From Bryopsis sp. KO-2023 (Eukaryota > Chlorophyta > Ulvophyceae > Bryopsidales > Bryopsidaceae), in NCBI GenBank assembly GCA_030272585.1, contig BSYQ01000001.1, forward strand, positions 4,898,001-4,962,000: a stretch of DNA of 64,000 nucleotides, in the 5' to 3' direction. Of this stretch, positions 32,565 through 44,133 are shown one piece after another; the stretch's first letter is position 1; each line of letters opens with the position of its first letter. The notes beneath the pieces were generated by a model. That model made no database searches. It was given only the letters and a program-made list of their open reading frames with translations, and was not told the origin of the DNA. Position numbers and translations under genes: made by a program.

Positions 32565-34389
32565 GGCACGTAGCAAAAGCACAAAAAACTAAGCAGGACA
32601 AAAAAAGGGACAAATATTGAGGGTCTGCTTTTTGGAAATTCCAGGGAGGGGTGGGGATGGGTTCTGGTGGAAACCTTGGCTCTTATTTTCAAGTTGTTTC
32701 TCTTTAGTGGAATTAGACTGGTGCTCTTGTATCGAATTTCGTTTGTACATCATTTTCAAAAAGAATCTAGGGTCCACAAGAAGATGTTCCAAGTTCCAAT
32801 TGTCCGCAACACATGATAGGAGGAAAAACCTTAGGATGATGTTGCTTGCTAATTAGCACTTATGAGTCCTTTCCAACTGTGTTATGTCTGGATGGTTGCA
32901 GACCCAAGGTATTTTCCAATCGGAAGTCACATTGAGTTTGAGTGCCCCTATTTTTGTTGCATGGAGCCTTATTCTGTTAGCTACCCAACAATTCCAGGAA
33001 TAGAGGCCGTTGTTATCTTCAGTATCACACCACAATTCGAGTGGATCCTTCTGGGGAACTTTTGGTGGCAAAAATTCCGAATTCGGTTCTCCTGGGTTCA
33101 AGCTGACAAGTTTTATTCGAACCCTCCGCCGTTTCTCTCCTTACAGATTCGCCCCTAGTGAAAGAAAGTGTCCTCCTTGTGTGTTTTCAGTCTTAATTTT
33201 TTTAATAATTTAATTTAATTTTCAGTTACGTAACCTGCAGCTGGTTGGTTGATATTGCGCACGTTCCAGTTATTCCTCCCACCCCATGCCGATACCAGTG
33301 ACATACCGAGGCATTTTGACCATGCTCCTCCCTCTCGAGGTGATGTCGCCGAAGAGAGAGCGCGAACCAAGACACGATGCGGTATCGAGTCCCCAAATAC
33401 CTAATACGTTGTGAATAGTGTGGGTTTTCTTCAGAAAAGTTTGTGACGAGAGCGCATGACCTCTCAAGTCCATACGGTGCTTTCAGGGGCGCATGTGTTC
33501 TTCTCTTTTTTCAAAAACGTAATGTAAGACGTCACTTCAGAGCCCCCCCCCCCCCCCTTTCTGTCAGGCAAAGAAAGAAAGAACTGAGAAATCTTTATTT
33601 CCAGTCTGGGAAAATTAAGTAATATTACAGGAAAAGTACCCCTTATTATTTCCAGGAATGCTCTGCAGGCTTGCCAGGGAGGATACTGATGGTGCTCCAT
33701 CAAAGGGGCTCAGAATCCATCTGTCTTACAAGACACAATGATAAAAGAAGTGTACAGGTAGCAGGAGAGTCAGAAAAAAAAACAAAAAACCAAAAATAAA
33801 CACCTGAAGAAGAGCATTGAAAAAGTAATTTTTCAATCATGATATGAGCAGTAATCCATTTAGTGTCAATTCGGGGATGAGCCCCCTCTTGACCTAAAAA
33901 CATCAGGGATCAGGCCTATTTGTCAAAGCTCCGTCTGTTCACCAACTCTTTGAATCTGGGGATATAATGTCCATACATTTCCTTCTAATAATGTGTTTCT
34001 TCCACCTTTGCAAGTCCGTGGGATGCCCCTCCGTGTAATCGTTGTTTGTTTTTTTCCCCACAATGACCACAGGCATCCAGCCGTGAATGGTGCCAAGCAA
34101 AAAGTGTTGGACCTTGATGCAAGGGTGTAGTTGGAAGCAAGCATCGAGCAGAAAGTCAGACATCCATGTGCTAGACACAGAGAGAACCCTGAAAGCTCAC
34201 GAGGCAAGGCATGGGTTTTGGTTCAGGAAAAGGAAATCTGACTCTTCAAGCTATTGATTGATTTCATTGGCAAAGAAGCAGCCGGCATTCTGCCATGATG
34301 TTGGACGATAAATAGCACCCACTACAAAGAATCACTGAAATGTCTTTGCGTTTTGCTTGCATTGGTTATGCAACAATCATCGTTTTCAG
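32565..34389. other. Region with possible exons of the disrupted host gene
   Basis: The reading frame from about 33238 to a TAA near 33402 (+) encodes a hydrophilic peptide with a plausible coding composition (including PRHFDHAPPSRGD) and could be an exon. A CCCC run lies at 33545. I found no join that links it to the exon at 34390. Otherwise nothing recognised. Confidence 0.25.
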
Positions 34390-34420
34390 AGGCCGTGATA
34401 ATCTAGAGATGGGTGATGAG

Positions 34421-35190
34421 CAGAGTTGTGCGCCAGGCCGATTTTCCTTAACGACAACGAAACGGCAACGGTAACAGCAATTAACGGCCGTTAATTGCCG
34501 TGAAAACCGTTGCCGTTCCGTTGTTGCACAACGGTTTAACGGCCGTTAACGGCGTTTTAACGGACGTTGTTGACCGTTAATAACGGTGATCAACGGCCAC
34601 CGTTAACGGTGAATTTCATGTGACGGATTACTAAATTAGAATGAGTGTTCATGCGCTCCTCGTTCGTTTCGCACTTGTATAAGCTCATAAAACTCTTTGA
34701 AACTATACCCCGACCAAAGGAGAGGTTATTCCGAGCACGACGCACTTTGCCGCGTTCAAAACGAGCGAGAAACAAGGGAGAAAAGCGAGTTTCTGTGGAA
34801 AATACAGAAACTGGGATATCTCCCTCGTTTCTTGCTCGTTTCGCACGCGACAAAGTGCGTCGTGCTCGAAAAAACTTATTCTTCCCCTTGGCTATATTTT
34901 CTAACGTCTTAATTCCCCTTCTCACTCGCGAAACGAGCGGGAACGTGGAAGGCATGGTGGATTCTATATTAATCATACTTTTACTAAGGCTTTTACTAAG
35001 GCTTTCAAGTACACACGAAACGACGTTAACGGTGGCCGTTGCAACGGTCGTTAAACGACCGTTAACGGCCGTTAAACTGTTGTGCAACAACGGCACGGCA
35101 ACGGTTTTCACGGCAATTAACGGCCGTCAATTGCCGTTGCCGTTGCCGTTCCATTGTCGTTAAGGAAAATCGGCCTGGCGCACAAGTCTG
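34421..35190. mobile_element. TIR element M1 (770 bp, MITE-like) with internal hairpin
   Basis: The ends are inverted repeats of at least 30 bp beginning CAGAGTTGTGCGCC (left) and CAGACTTGTGCGCC (right, reversed), with one mismatch. The subterminal 150-200 bp on each side are built from many GTTAACGG/CCGTTAAC-type repeats. The centre holds a long inverted repeat (about 34732-34871). It has no transposase. Target duplication is not evident. It lies inside a host exon. Confidence 0.75.
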
Positions 35191-35204
35191 GTTCCCGTAT
35201 ACGA

Positions 35205-36963
35205 TGTTGATTGCGTGTCTGTAGATTGCCTCGTTTGCAGGGGGGACGCGAACGTGTTGTGTGTAGGTGAGACTTTGCCGGGGACTTTTCAACCCGATTC
35301 CTTGCAACTAGTCCTTACAGAGGACTCTACCTTTCCCTTTCCGTTCTTCCCTTTATATCCTAACTGTTCATGCGAAACGCCACTTGCCAAAAAACGTAGG
35401 CTTAGATTCTGTCGTCAGCTGAAACGGCACTCCTCTCGAAAATGACAGAATCAATCAAACTCTAATCGTGTCGATCATCTAGACTATTGTCCCATACCAA
35501 TCAATCTAAATTCACAACTCCCCCTTTATCAACTTGGTTTAACAACATGGGCCCACCCACCTGGAGCTGTAGAACTCCGAAAAGGAAAAAGAAAAAAGAA
35601 AAAAAATCCGAAAGGCAGTTTGAAAAAGAAAAAGCCTATACCCAGTGCGAAAAAGAACAATCCCGAATTCAGTTCGAAAAAGAAAAAGCCTATACCCAGT
35701 AAAAAAAAATAAAAAATGTGCGAAACGAAACGATCTTGCTGTCCTCTCCACGCCAGAAGCGTCCTCCGCGTTTCTGTGAGGTCCAAGAGTCCCGACGTTC
35801 CGTTCGTTATTTTGCGTGGCCGTGTTTGCCACGCTCTTGTCCGTCCTTTCACTTTGTCCGCATCATAACTTCGCTCCTCTCCACGCTTTTTTGGCGTTGG
35901 TCACCTCAAGCGTCACTCTTTTAATGTTTGGAATACTCATGCTCGCGCCCATACGCGAACACTCACCAGTGGCGACTCACCACGCAGTTCTCTTCTCTGA
36001 CTGTTCGTGGTCACCTCGTCGCTTCTTGGCGCCCTGTTCTTCTTTGAATTGGAATCGCACCCTTGCACAACATATACCTCCTTGGTCGGCCACAGCCATG
36101 CGAACAGACTGTTTGTTTCCTCCCTGTAGTCGTCTGTGTTTCTGTCTTTCTTGTGGGGTTTCGCCAGGTCGGCTATTTCTTTGCGTAGGGCCTGCACCTG
36201 ACGTTCGTATTCCCGACTAACTTTCTGGTGATGTGTTATAAACCTCTCTCTGCTAGGAAAATAACCTCCCAGCGCCCTTCCTTGAAGTCCCTTTAACCCA
36301 TCAAACCCCCACTCCTTGGTGGGACCCTTAAGGATGACAGGGATCACCCTAGGGCGAGACACCTGGGCATGCTATGAGATCATCCTTGCATCACATGTGC
36401 TATAATGATCTCATGGACCTTAAGCAGATGACTAGAGCCATGTTAGTGCCCACGACTAACCCTTAAGCTCTAGTAGTGCATAGACATACCTGGCGTACAC
36501 TTATAACATGATCGCTCAGCTACGCTCCTACCTCATTGTCAGTGAGAGGGGCAGCTTCGAGGTGGGTTAGTGTTAAAAACGTCAGCAGTATCGTCAGGAT
36601 CTTACGGAGCTCCGAAACCATGTTGATTGCGTGTCTGTAGATTGCCTCGTTCGCAGGGGGGACGCGAACGTGTTATGTGTAGACGAGACTTTGCCGGGGA
36701 CTCTTCAACCCGATTCCTTGCAACTACTCTTTACAAAACACTCTACCTTTCCCTTTCCGTTCTTCCCTTTATATCCTAACTGTTCAGGCGAAACGCCACT
36801 TGCCAGAAAACGCAGGCTTAGTTTCTGTCGTCAGCTGAAACGCCACTCCTCTCGAAAATGACAGAATCAATCAAACTCTAATCGTGTCGATCATCTAGAC
36901 GATTGTCCCATACCAATCAATCTAAATTCACAACTCCCCCTTTATCAACCTGGTTTAACAACA
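35205..36963 (-). mobile_element. Small non-autonomous LTR element with intact ends (1759 bp)
   Basis: LTRs 35205-35547 and 36621-36963 are both 343 bp, begin TGTTGATTGCGTG, end AACAACA, and differ at about 17 positions by eye. The target duplication TACGA is at 35200-35204 and 36964-36968. The primer binding site TGGTTTCGGAGC (minus strand) lies directly left of the right LTR, so the element reads on the minus strand. The TATA-like sequence is TATAAAG (minus) at 35351-35357. The 1073-bp interior has no pol; it contains a 141-aa ORF (35937-36362, minus) and an A-rich repetitive part (35577-35715). Confidence 0.92.
35937..36362 (-). CDS. Short ORF in the non-autonomous LTR element (141 aa)
   Basis: Lies just downstream of the primer binding site side, where gag would be. 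It has a charged helical middle (YERQVQALRKEIADL) but no zinc knuckle or Gag motif I can identify. It may be a Gag remnant or not expressed. Confidence 0.35.
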   Translation of the reverse strand: MSRPRVIPVILKGPTKEWGFDGLKGLQGRALGGYFPSRERFITHHQKVSREYERQVQALRKEIADLAKPHKKDRNTDDYREETNSLFAWLWPTKEVYVVQGCDSNSKKNRAPRSDEVTTNSQRRELRGESPLVSVRVWARA

Positions 36964-38038
36964 TACGATGTGCTGGTCGCGACGGGAGTGGCAAGGAAAA
37001 GTGCGCCAAGGGCATTCAATAGAATAAAACAAGACGATCTGCCCCTCTACACCTTCCGAAAAAAGGTTGGTTTTGGGCGACAAAGTCGCCCGAAACCTGA
37101 GCCTGCTGTGAGCAGCTGAAGGAAATCGATCGCATGTTGTGCGAAGTAAAGTCGATTCCAGGGGTTGTGAATTTCATATCGAGCGATGATGGGAGGGAAT
37201 TAAGAAGAGCACTAGGTGGAGGAACTGAGGAAGGCAATATTCCGAGGGAGGCCACGAAATATCTTGATTCATTACATGCTTTGGGAACAGGTATATCAAT
37301 TTGGGGACTACGATATTCTCCCCTCTATCAAACTTGATTACACTCGTTACCTGACTTTCTTACGCTCATTGCATGATTATTTCAACCTCTCAACCGAACG
37401 TGGTTCTACCAATTCACTGCATGAACATTTCCTTGCTACCAAACCTGATTCTACTGATTCTCTTTTCACCCCTGATTCTACTGATTTTCCCTCGCTGCCA
37501 AACCTGATTCTTCTGATTTTCTGATCACCCTTGATTTTTTCCCCTTCTTATTTTTCGCAGGGTATGTTGCTTCTACAAGCACTCTTGAGAGAGCAAGGAA
37601 GTTCATTGAAACCTTGGGGATACACACAAACGTCAAATACTCGTTGGCAACAAGCAAATGTAGGCAACAATCCACCTATATAAGATATTCTTTTCATCGG
37701 GGGGGAAACCACATTGGGACAGTAACAACGGGAAAAAGTTGGTAGAGAGGTTCTGGTGGTGGCTCGGACCTGTTTCGGAATCCAGTCGAAGAGAATCTGA
37801 CGATTTGTATCGGTGCCGTGACTGCCTTCCCAGCTTTTTTCCGATTCAGGAGGTGCACTAGGTGTCGACCCATACAGGTTGGGGACCATGCTTGCCCAGA
37901 ATCCAGTCCCTTGCTCCCTGTACCAGCAAGGAAAAAAACCCATAATCAATTTCTTCACAAAAACAGATTTTTTTTTCTTCCTTTTATTTTTCCTCTCTTG
38001 TTCTACTGTGGCCTCCAGTTCGTTCGACGGAGGTTTCT

Positions 38039-39640
38039 TCAATATCTTTGGATATCAGGGGTCTGCTCGCCTATCTTTTTCAAGGTAATGTCCCCCGCGC
38101 CCAAAACTCCTGTTGAAAAATCGATGGAAAACGAAACCGCATCCATCACACAATCGAATGAACACTGAAAATTCCCTAGATGGAGAGCAACCCCACCACC
38201 ACATCAAATATATAAAATTAAAAAATTAAAATCATTATAAAATTTTGATAGAACACAAGCTGGTAGAAGTAGCATCTCTTTCCCCTTGCGTCAAGTTCCC
38301 TGGATTCTAGTCCATCGAATCCCCAAAAACGTGCCGAAAAATTGTAATAAAAAAGCAAGCAGCTGTCTCACCCCATCAGGTTGCTCTAGCTTCTTGGCCG
38401 TGGAACTCCAGAGGCATGGGTGGGGAGCATACCGGAAGTAAAAGACGAAATCGACCTGACGCTCGGAGAAGGTGGCTGAGAATCCCCAGGATCGTGTCAA
38501 AAAAACATCCCCCTGAGAAAAGAACAAAAGGAACGATTGCTGTCACTCACAGTTTCTTCAGAAGTGTAAGGGAAAATACGTAATTCCGATCAGACTTCGC
38601 TCCAAAGTGCCAGTACCATCATCTATTTTTATCACCAACAAAAAAACCTTTACTGATTCATTTATTCCCACTTCTTATCGATGGCGCACATGGGTTAATC
38701 AGCAGATTCTTGCCGAAACAAATTGGAAAGGTGGTTAAAAGGAAGATACTACATAAAAGGTGCATTGAATTTCAATCCTCACCATTTCCAGCCACCACGT
38801 GTCTGAAAAAACATTCATTTTATCCCGACCTCCAAACAGCATCAATCGGCTTGCACCGACTTTCAACAACGTTGGGCGGACTCTTTCCCCAGGCGTCGCT
38901 TCATCCTGAGGTTTCAGTTTTATCCAACTGCAAGGCCAGACATGTCGAATTTTTATTGAGAGGGGTTTCACTTTCATCCCACTGATCACTCAGCCCAATC
39001 AGTGCTTTATTTCATGCAAAAAAAAATACTTACAAAATTCATCCACACAGAATGCTACGATTTCCATTTCTGCAAATGCAAACAGCAGCTTGGGGTGAAA
39101 GTGCCTCCGTGGGGTGATGCAAAAAAGGTCTTGTAAAAAAACAATAAATTCGGTAATACAATCAGCTCACCGTCCAGTTGTCAAATCGAGCAGCCGGAGG
39201 TCGCTGCTGTAATGGTGAGTTCTAGAAAACACCCCAGAAAATCCCGAAGCAGAAACATGCCCTCCGAAACATAGGAGGTAAGTTCCACACCCTGTGCAGA
39301 AACATCAAAGCGAAGCAAAAAAAGAAAAACACACATGCATCTGAGTGCATTCATATTGGAAATGGTGTCACTTCCACAGACAAAAACCCACCCACCAACA
39401 AAAAAAAGGGGTGAAAAAAAAGCCAAAAATTCTCAAGTTGCACTCTGTTCTTCTTTCTGGGAATGAAGCAATAAGACTATACAAACAGCAAAACAAAAGG
39501 AAAAGGCCGATCCTTTTTTTTGGGGCTAAAATCAACAATAAAAAGCACCTGCAACCGCATGTCCACTTCTTCCTGGTGGTTTAGGTCTGGTTTTGATAAC
39601 CCTCCATTGCCACCTATTTCCACCCTCAATTGCCACAGAT
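38039..39640 (-). CDS. Kelch-repeat protein, 3' part (at least five exons, 5' end not found)
   Basis: Exons on the minus strand: from about 39640 to 39549, then 39291-39171, 38927-38783, 38512-38372 and 38164-38039 (stop TGA at 38041-38039). All listed junctions are GT-AG and phase compatible. Kelch repeats form beta-propeller blades. Seen here: PKPPGRSGHAV followed by YLLCFGG, SDLRLLDLTTGRW (across a junction), and LMLFGG with a following DTWWLEM. The last two exons are less typical. The upstream part and any F-box or other N-terminal domain are not identified; the 5' side runs into repeats at 40 kb, so the gene may be truncated. Confidence 0.6.
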
Positions 39641-40044
39641 CATCATAAAACGATGAACGACGATCGGGAGTTGTTTTTCGGAAAAATATGGGCTGCCCAA
39701 ACTAGGCCCAAATGTTGGTCGCTGCCCTGCATCCGCTCTTCAATCTTTTCGCATGCCGAGAAATTCCTACGCGCCATACACTTGTAGTTCCAAGAAAAGA
39801 GGCTCTTGGAACAAAACCTTCTGTAGGACGGAAACAGTGGTCGAGGGTAAACGTGATGTTTTTTCGCTAACTGCGTGGGACTGGCAGGAGCGACGGAATT
39901 GGGGATGGAAGTAAATTGCCACGTGACTTGTACGACCCCCCCCCCCAAACGGACTAGATATAGTGCCGTCCTTTTGTCACCGTTAATGGTTCTTAAAAAG
40001 CACAACAGTCAAAAAGCCATTGCAACGATGGACGCCGTTTCTCA

Positions 40045-40280
40045 GGATCACTACGATCAATGTTACTAAATTAAGAGTATGGGAAAAAATAATTCACCTC
40101 ATGTCTCGCTCGTTTCGCGGGTAGTGAAGCTGTTCGGGAATGAGACCAAACGTAAGAAGAGAACTTTCCGAGCACGACGCATGGATTCGGTTGGTTTAAT
40201 TTCTAAACGACTTTGCTTCCTTCCTCGCTCGCGAAACGAGTGGGGAACGAACGGGACAGGGTGGAACACGCAGTAGCAAT
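40045..40280. repeat. Diverged fragment of the M1/M2 TIR-element family
   Basis: Shares the TTACTAAATTAAGAGTA motif, CGCTCGTTTCGCGGGT and the CGAGCACGACGCA motif with M2, but lacks clear ends. Confidence 0.5.
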
Positions 40281-40299
40281 ACTTGCAGTAAGGGCAGAG

Positions 40300-41444
40300 C
40301 TGGGCAGCAACCCGTTTGTACCGTACCGTAACGAAGACGGTCGGTATGGTAACGACCTGGGTCGGTTTATACCGATCGATTTAGAAAAACACTCATACCT
40401 TCTCTTATAAGCAGACCTGGGCGCTGGCAAGTTTTAAAGGACCGGAGCGGACCGGAAACAGAGATAGGACTTGGGCCGATTCTTTGGTCCGGCTCCGGTC
40501 CGGTCCGGTTACGATCGGGTTACGGTCACCGTAATACGACCGTAACTCCGTACCGTAACCGGAGTAATATGTTGTATTTACGGTACGGAACAGGTCCGGT
40601 ATAGCTACGGTAGCCCCTAAATCACCGTGAAGTAGTGTGGTTTAGTGTTAAAGCGTTAGGCTGTAGTCTGTAGTCACGGGTTCGAATCCCCTTGGGTTCC
40701 TTTGGAATCGTAGGACCCTGCGGGGGTCACTTTTTACGGTTTACGGTCGTTACGCTCGTTACGATCGTTACGATCCGGTACCAGAGCAGTACGGAGTGAT
40801 ACGGTGGTCCGGTTCCGAGCACGAAAACCACTCCGGTCCGGACCGTAACAACCGTAACCGTAAGTGACCGGAGTGGGGTTACGGTACGGTTTACGGTACC
40901 GTAACCGTAAAGTCCTATCTCTGACCGGAAATCCTTTTTTAGACCGGATTTGACCTTTCTTAGACAGGTCACACCGGTCTGGAAAGGTCAAATCCGGTCT
41001 GTTGAATACACTCGTTCGCAACAGCGATACCGAGTGGTGAAACGGCCGCCAAAGAACGCTTTACAGAAAGTAAGCAAACTAAACGACACAATGACCAGTC
41101 CCTTCACTTCCTAAATAACCTCACTGAATTCATCTTTCCTATACTTTCCAGTCATATCAAGATCGTTCCAATGTCCGACTATCGCCTGTTGCGATACACT
41201 GAATTCCACAGGTCTAAGAAAGGTCAAACCCGGTCTAGTAAAGGCCCACCTTTCCTAGACCGGATTTAACTTTTCTAGACCGGTCTGACCTGTCCAGACA
41301 AGTTATCGCCTGTTTAGTACCGGTCATACTGATGTGACTTGTTTTAGACCGGTGTGACCCTGTTTTAGACCGGTGTGACGCCTAGTGTGACCTGTTTTAG
41401 ACTGGCTCCAGGTCGGTCTGGACAGGTGGGCTGCCTGTCCAGAC
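40300..41444. repeat. Repeat-rich block of CCGGTCCGG / ACCGTAACC / TTAGACCGGT motifs
   Basis: Short palindromic motifs (ACCGTAACCG, CCGGTCCGG) are dense at 40430-40920, and a degenerate unit around TTTTAGACCGGTGTGACCTG recurs at 41220-41410. Likely remnants of repeats. No coding signal. Confidence 0.6.
40632..40700 (+). ncRNA. tRNA-like Pol III unit (SINE or tRNA relic)
   Basis: TGGTTTAGTG matches the Pol III A box, and GGTTCGAATCC the B box about 38 bp downstream. The T-arm CGGGTTCGAATCCCC folds, but I cannot form a normal acceptor stem, so a functional tRNA is unlikely. Confidence 0.4.
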
Positions 41445-42284
41445 CAGAGTTGTGCGCCGTTGCAACGGCGCCGTTAACGGCTACGGGCCGTTGCCGTTCC
41501 GTTGTCGCGACACGTTTTGAAAACCCGTTAATCACCGTGAAACCACCGTTAACGATCAGACAGCCGTTAATAACGACCGTTGCCATCGATTCCAACGGTC
41601 GTACTTACAATTAGTCACTAATTTATAATTCCTTCTGGACCCGCCTCGCTCGTTTCGCAAGTAAGAAGGGGCGTGAAAAGATGTGAAACCACGCTAAGAA
41701 CAAAGAAAAATGTTTTCCGAGCACGACGCACTTTGTCGCGTGCGAAACGAGCAAGAAACAAGCGAGATACGCCAGTTTCTGTGAAAAATACAAAAGATAC
41801 AAAGGATACTTTGAAGAGAGCAAGAGACAACAGTAAATTTAAAGGAATTTATCTGGCAGATTCGGCAACTGTTTTTACAACAGTCTCATTAGGAAAAAAA
41901 GCCTACTATATCGGAAAGTTCCCAAACATGGCCAAGGCTGCTGAAACATATGACTTAGCAGCCATAAAAAGAGTGATGGAGACTGATGAACAAATTTCCA
42001 TTTCATTAAACTTCCCGCTCGAGGATTACCTGAACGATGTTGAACTCATTGAGTTCATCATCAAACCAGGAACAGATGAGATGGTGGACTTTTTGAAAAG
42101 TAACAAGACCGCTCCGCTGAGGGCTGGCCCAAAGAGGGTAAAGAAAAGTGAACTAAAAAGTTATGCAAATTAAATATATTATATATATTATTAATTAATT
42201 TCAGACATACGACTCAAAAACACCCGCCCACACCCACACCCACCCACACCAGGTTGTGCGCCGTTGCAACAGCGCACAACTCTG
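41445..42284. mobile_element. TIR element M3 (840 bp) carrying an AP2-like coding segment
   Basis: The left end CAGAGTTGTGCGCC and right end (reversed) CAGAGTTGTGCGC match the termini of M1 and M2. The left half is related to M2 (GTTGCAACGGCGCCGTTAAC, then CGAGCACGACGCACTTTGTC). The hairpin's second arm is missing and is replaced by an AP2-like coding segment (41810-42173). No transposase or clear target duplication. Confidence 0.65.
41673..42173 (+). CDS. AP2/ERF-like domain fused in frame to TIR-element sequence (166 aa)
   Basis: The first about 45 residues are translated from hairpin sequence of the TIR element and are probably not ancestral coding DNA. From residue about 50 the protein resembles an AP2/ERF DNA-binding domain: KGIYLA, a Gly-Lys-Lys turn followed by YYIGKFPN, the helix KAAETYDLAAIKR, and SLNFPLEDYLNDVE. 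These match the usual YLGxF, AAxAYDxAAIK and NFP-x-x-DY landmarks. The residues that normally contact DNA in the first strands are weakly conserved. Only one AP2 domain is present and the tail is basic. Whether it is expressed is unknown. Confidence 0.55.
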   Translation: MKRCETTLRTKKNVFRARRTLSRAKRARNKRDTPVSVKNTKDTKDTLKRARDNSKFKGIYLADSATVFTTVSLGKKAYYIGKFPNMAKAAETYDLAAIKRVMETDEQISISLNFPLEDYLNDVELIEFIIKPGTDEMVDFLKSNKTAPLRAGPKRVKKSELKSYAN

Positions 42285-43220
42285 ATTAACGGCACGTGAC
42301 GCGGTGACGTGGTGAGGCTGGTCTTCAAAGCTCCAAATGCAGTCCGTTGTGCCGGTCCCCAGGTCCAAGGTGCATCCTTGCGCAATAAAGCTTGGATGGG
42401 TGCTACAATTTTTGCATAGGAATTGATAATTTTCTTGTAATAGGATACCATTCCGATGAAACCGCGGACTTCCGGGACAATGGTAGGCGCAGGCCAGTTC
42501 TGGATGGTCTCAACTTTACTCCTGTGAGGAGATATGCCGTCTTGTGAAACCCAATGTCCGACGAAGTCCAATGCAGGGACCGCCAGGGCACATTTGGATG
42601 CCTTAGCATATAGGGAATACTGCTCCAGTCTCTCCAAGACCAGTTTGAGATGTCTGGCATGGTCCTCCATATTTTTGGAATAGACTATAATATCATTAAG
42701 GAAAACTATCAGGAATTCATCATGGAAGTCTCTGAAAATATCATTTATCATTGCCATAAACTGTGGTGGGGCATTAGTGAGTCCAAAGGGTACAGCCTTG
42801 AACCCATAATGCCCATACCTAGTCCAAAATGCAGTCTTGTCTTGGTCTGGACAGATCGGCATCTGCCAATAGCCACTTCTCAAGTCCAAGCGGCTGAAGA
42901 CCTTGACGCCATGTACTCTGTCCAGTAACTCGTCAGGTAGGGGAAGCGGGTACCGATTGCGAATGGTCCGCTGGTTCAACCACCTATAATCAATACACAT
43001 GCGTAGTCCGCCATCCTTCTTTGGCGCGAATAGTATTGGGGCGCCCCATGAACTTTCCGACGGTTTGATGAGGTCCCGGACTTGGTGCTGTCCTCGCTGG
43101 ACACAAATAGTTCGCTCCCGGAAACGCATGTCCGGGTTTTCCTTGTCCAGCCAGGGTAGGCCAAGTATGATGTCATACGCCATTCTAGGGAATATATCCA
43201 AGTCTGCTCTCAGTGTGGTG
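42285..43220 (-). pseudogene. Degenerate Ty3/Gypsy protease-RT fragment
   Basis: Encodes part of a protease C-terminus (IILGLPWLD) joined by an apparent internal deletion to RT ([31 protein letters not shown]), up to the start of the connection region. The catalytic YxDD box reads FLND, which would be inactive. It is bounded on the left by M3 and on the right by M2. The frame is closest to element B. Confidence 0.8.
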
Positions 43221-43962
43221 CAGAGTTGTGCGCCGTTGCAACGGCTCCGTTAATAACGGCGCCGTTAACGGTAACGGGCCGTTGTCGTTCCGTTGTCGCG
43301 AGCGTTGTGCAAACCCGTGAAAACCCGTTAATTGACCGTTAACGATCACACAGCCGTTATTAACGGCACCTGCCGTTGCCATCGATTACAACGGTGAATG
43401 TTACTAAATTAAGAGTACAATCCACCCCGTCCCGTTCGTGTCTCGCTCGTTTCGCGGGTGAGGAAAGTAGTGAACCCGCTTGGGGATAAAACCAAAAAAA
43501 AGAAGAGAACTTTTCGAGCACGTCGCACTTTGTCGCGTGCGAAACGAGCAAGAAACGAGGGAGATATCCCAGTTTCTGTGGAAAATACAGAAACTGGGAT
43601 AGCTCCCTCGTTTCTTGCTCGTTTCGCACGCAACAAAGTGCGACGTGCTCGAAAAAACTTATTCTTTCTTTTGGCTATATTTTCTAACGTCTTAATTCCC
43701 TTTCTCACTCGCGAAACGAGCGGGAACGTGGAAGGCATGGTGGATTCTATATTAATCATACTTTTACTAAGGCTTTCAAGTACACACGAAGCGACGTTAA
43801 CGGTGGCCGTTGCAACGGTCGTTAAACGACCGTTAACGGCCGTTAAACCGTTGTGCAACAACGGAACGGCAACGGTTTTTCTCGGCAATTAACGACCGTT
43901 AATTGCCGTTGCCGTTGCCGTTCCGTTGTCGTTAAGGAAAATCGGCCTGGCGCACAACTCTG
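43221..43962. mobile_element. TIR element M2 (742 bp) with long internal hairpin
   Basis: Ends CAGAGTTGTGCGCC and (reversed) CAGAGTTGTGCGCC. Inside, 43518-43653 is a near-perfect inverted repeat with arms of about 65 bp and a 7-base loop (GGAAAAT). The right half is very similar to M1; the left end differs from M1 beyond the first 14 bp (GTTGCAACGGC instead of AGGCCGATTTTCC), so the copy looks chimeric. No transposase. Confidence 0.75.
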
Positions 43963-44133
43963 GTTTGTTCCAAGAATGTGTAAACGGATGAGGGCTGAGG
44001 GTAGGTTGAGTATACTGTAATATGAGACGAGTCGGGATGAGGGTGGAGGGAAGGTTGACTGTATGTTTGCGAGAGTCGGGAAAAGGGGTTTGTGGTTTTT
44101 GTTTGGTTAGACTTTTTAGCACGCTGTAAGAAA

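Larger units (their letters stand above)
34390..37744 (+). pseudogene. Unidentified host gene interrupted by two mobile elements in one exon
   Basis: An acceptor (TTTTCAG at 34383-34389) opens an exon at 34390. The exon is cut at 34420 by TIR element M1 and again at 35204 by an LTR element, and continues at 36969. The three pieces (34390-34420, 35191-35204, 36969-37066) lie in one reading frame with no stop once the inserts and one copy of the 5-bp duplication are ignored. Two further exons fit in phase: 37117-37290 after a short 50-bp intron, and one from 37561 with an open frame to a TAG at 37744. The encoded parts include VPVYD followed by VLVATGVARKS, KEIDRMLCEVKSIPGVVNFI and STLERARKFIETLG. 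I do not recognise the family. As it stands the gene is probably broken, unless other copies exist. Confidence 0.5.

Noticed and set aside
34590-35163. ORFs of about 170 aa on both strands with RARRTL / ARFARDKVRRAR peptides
   Set aside because: They are the two readings of the M1 hairpin palindrome; the same peptides appear at 41673 and 43409-43892.
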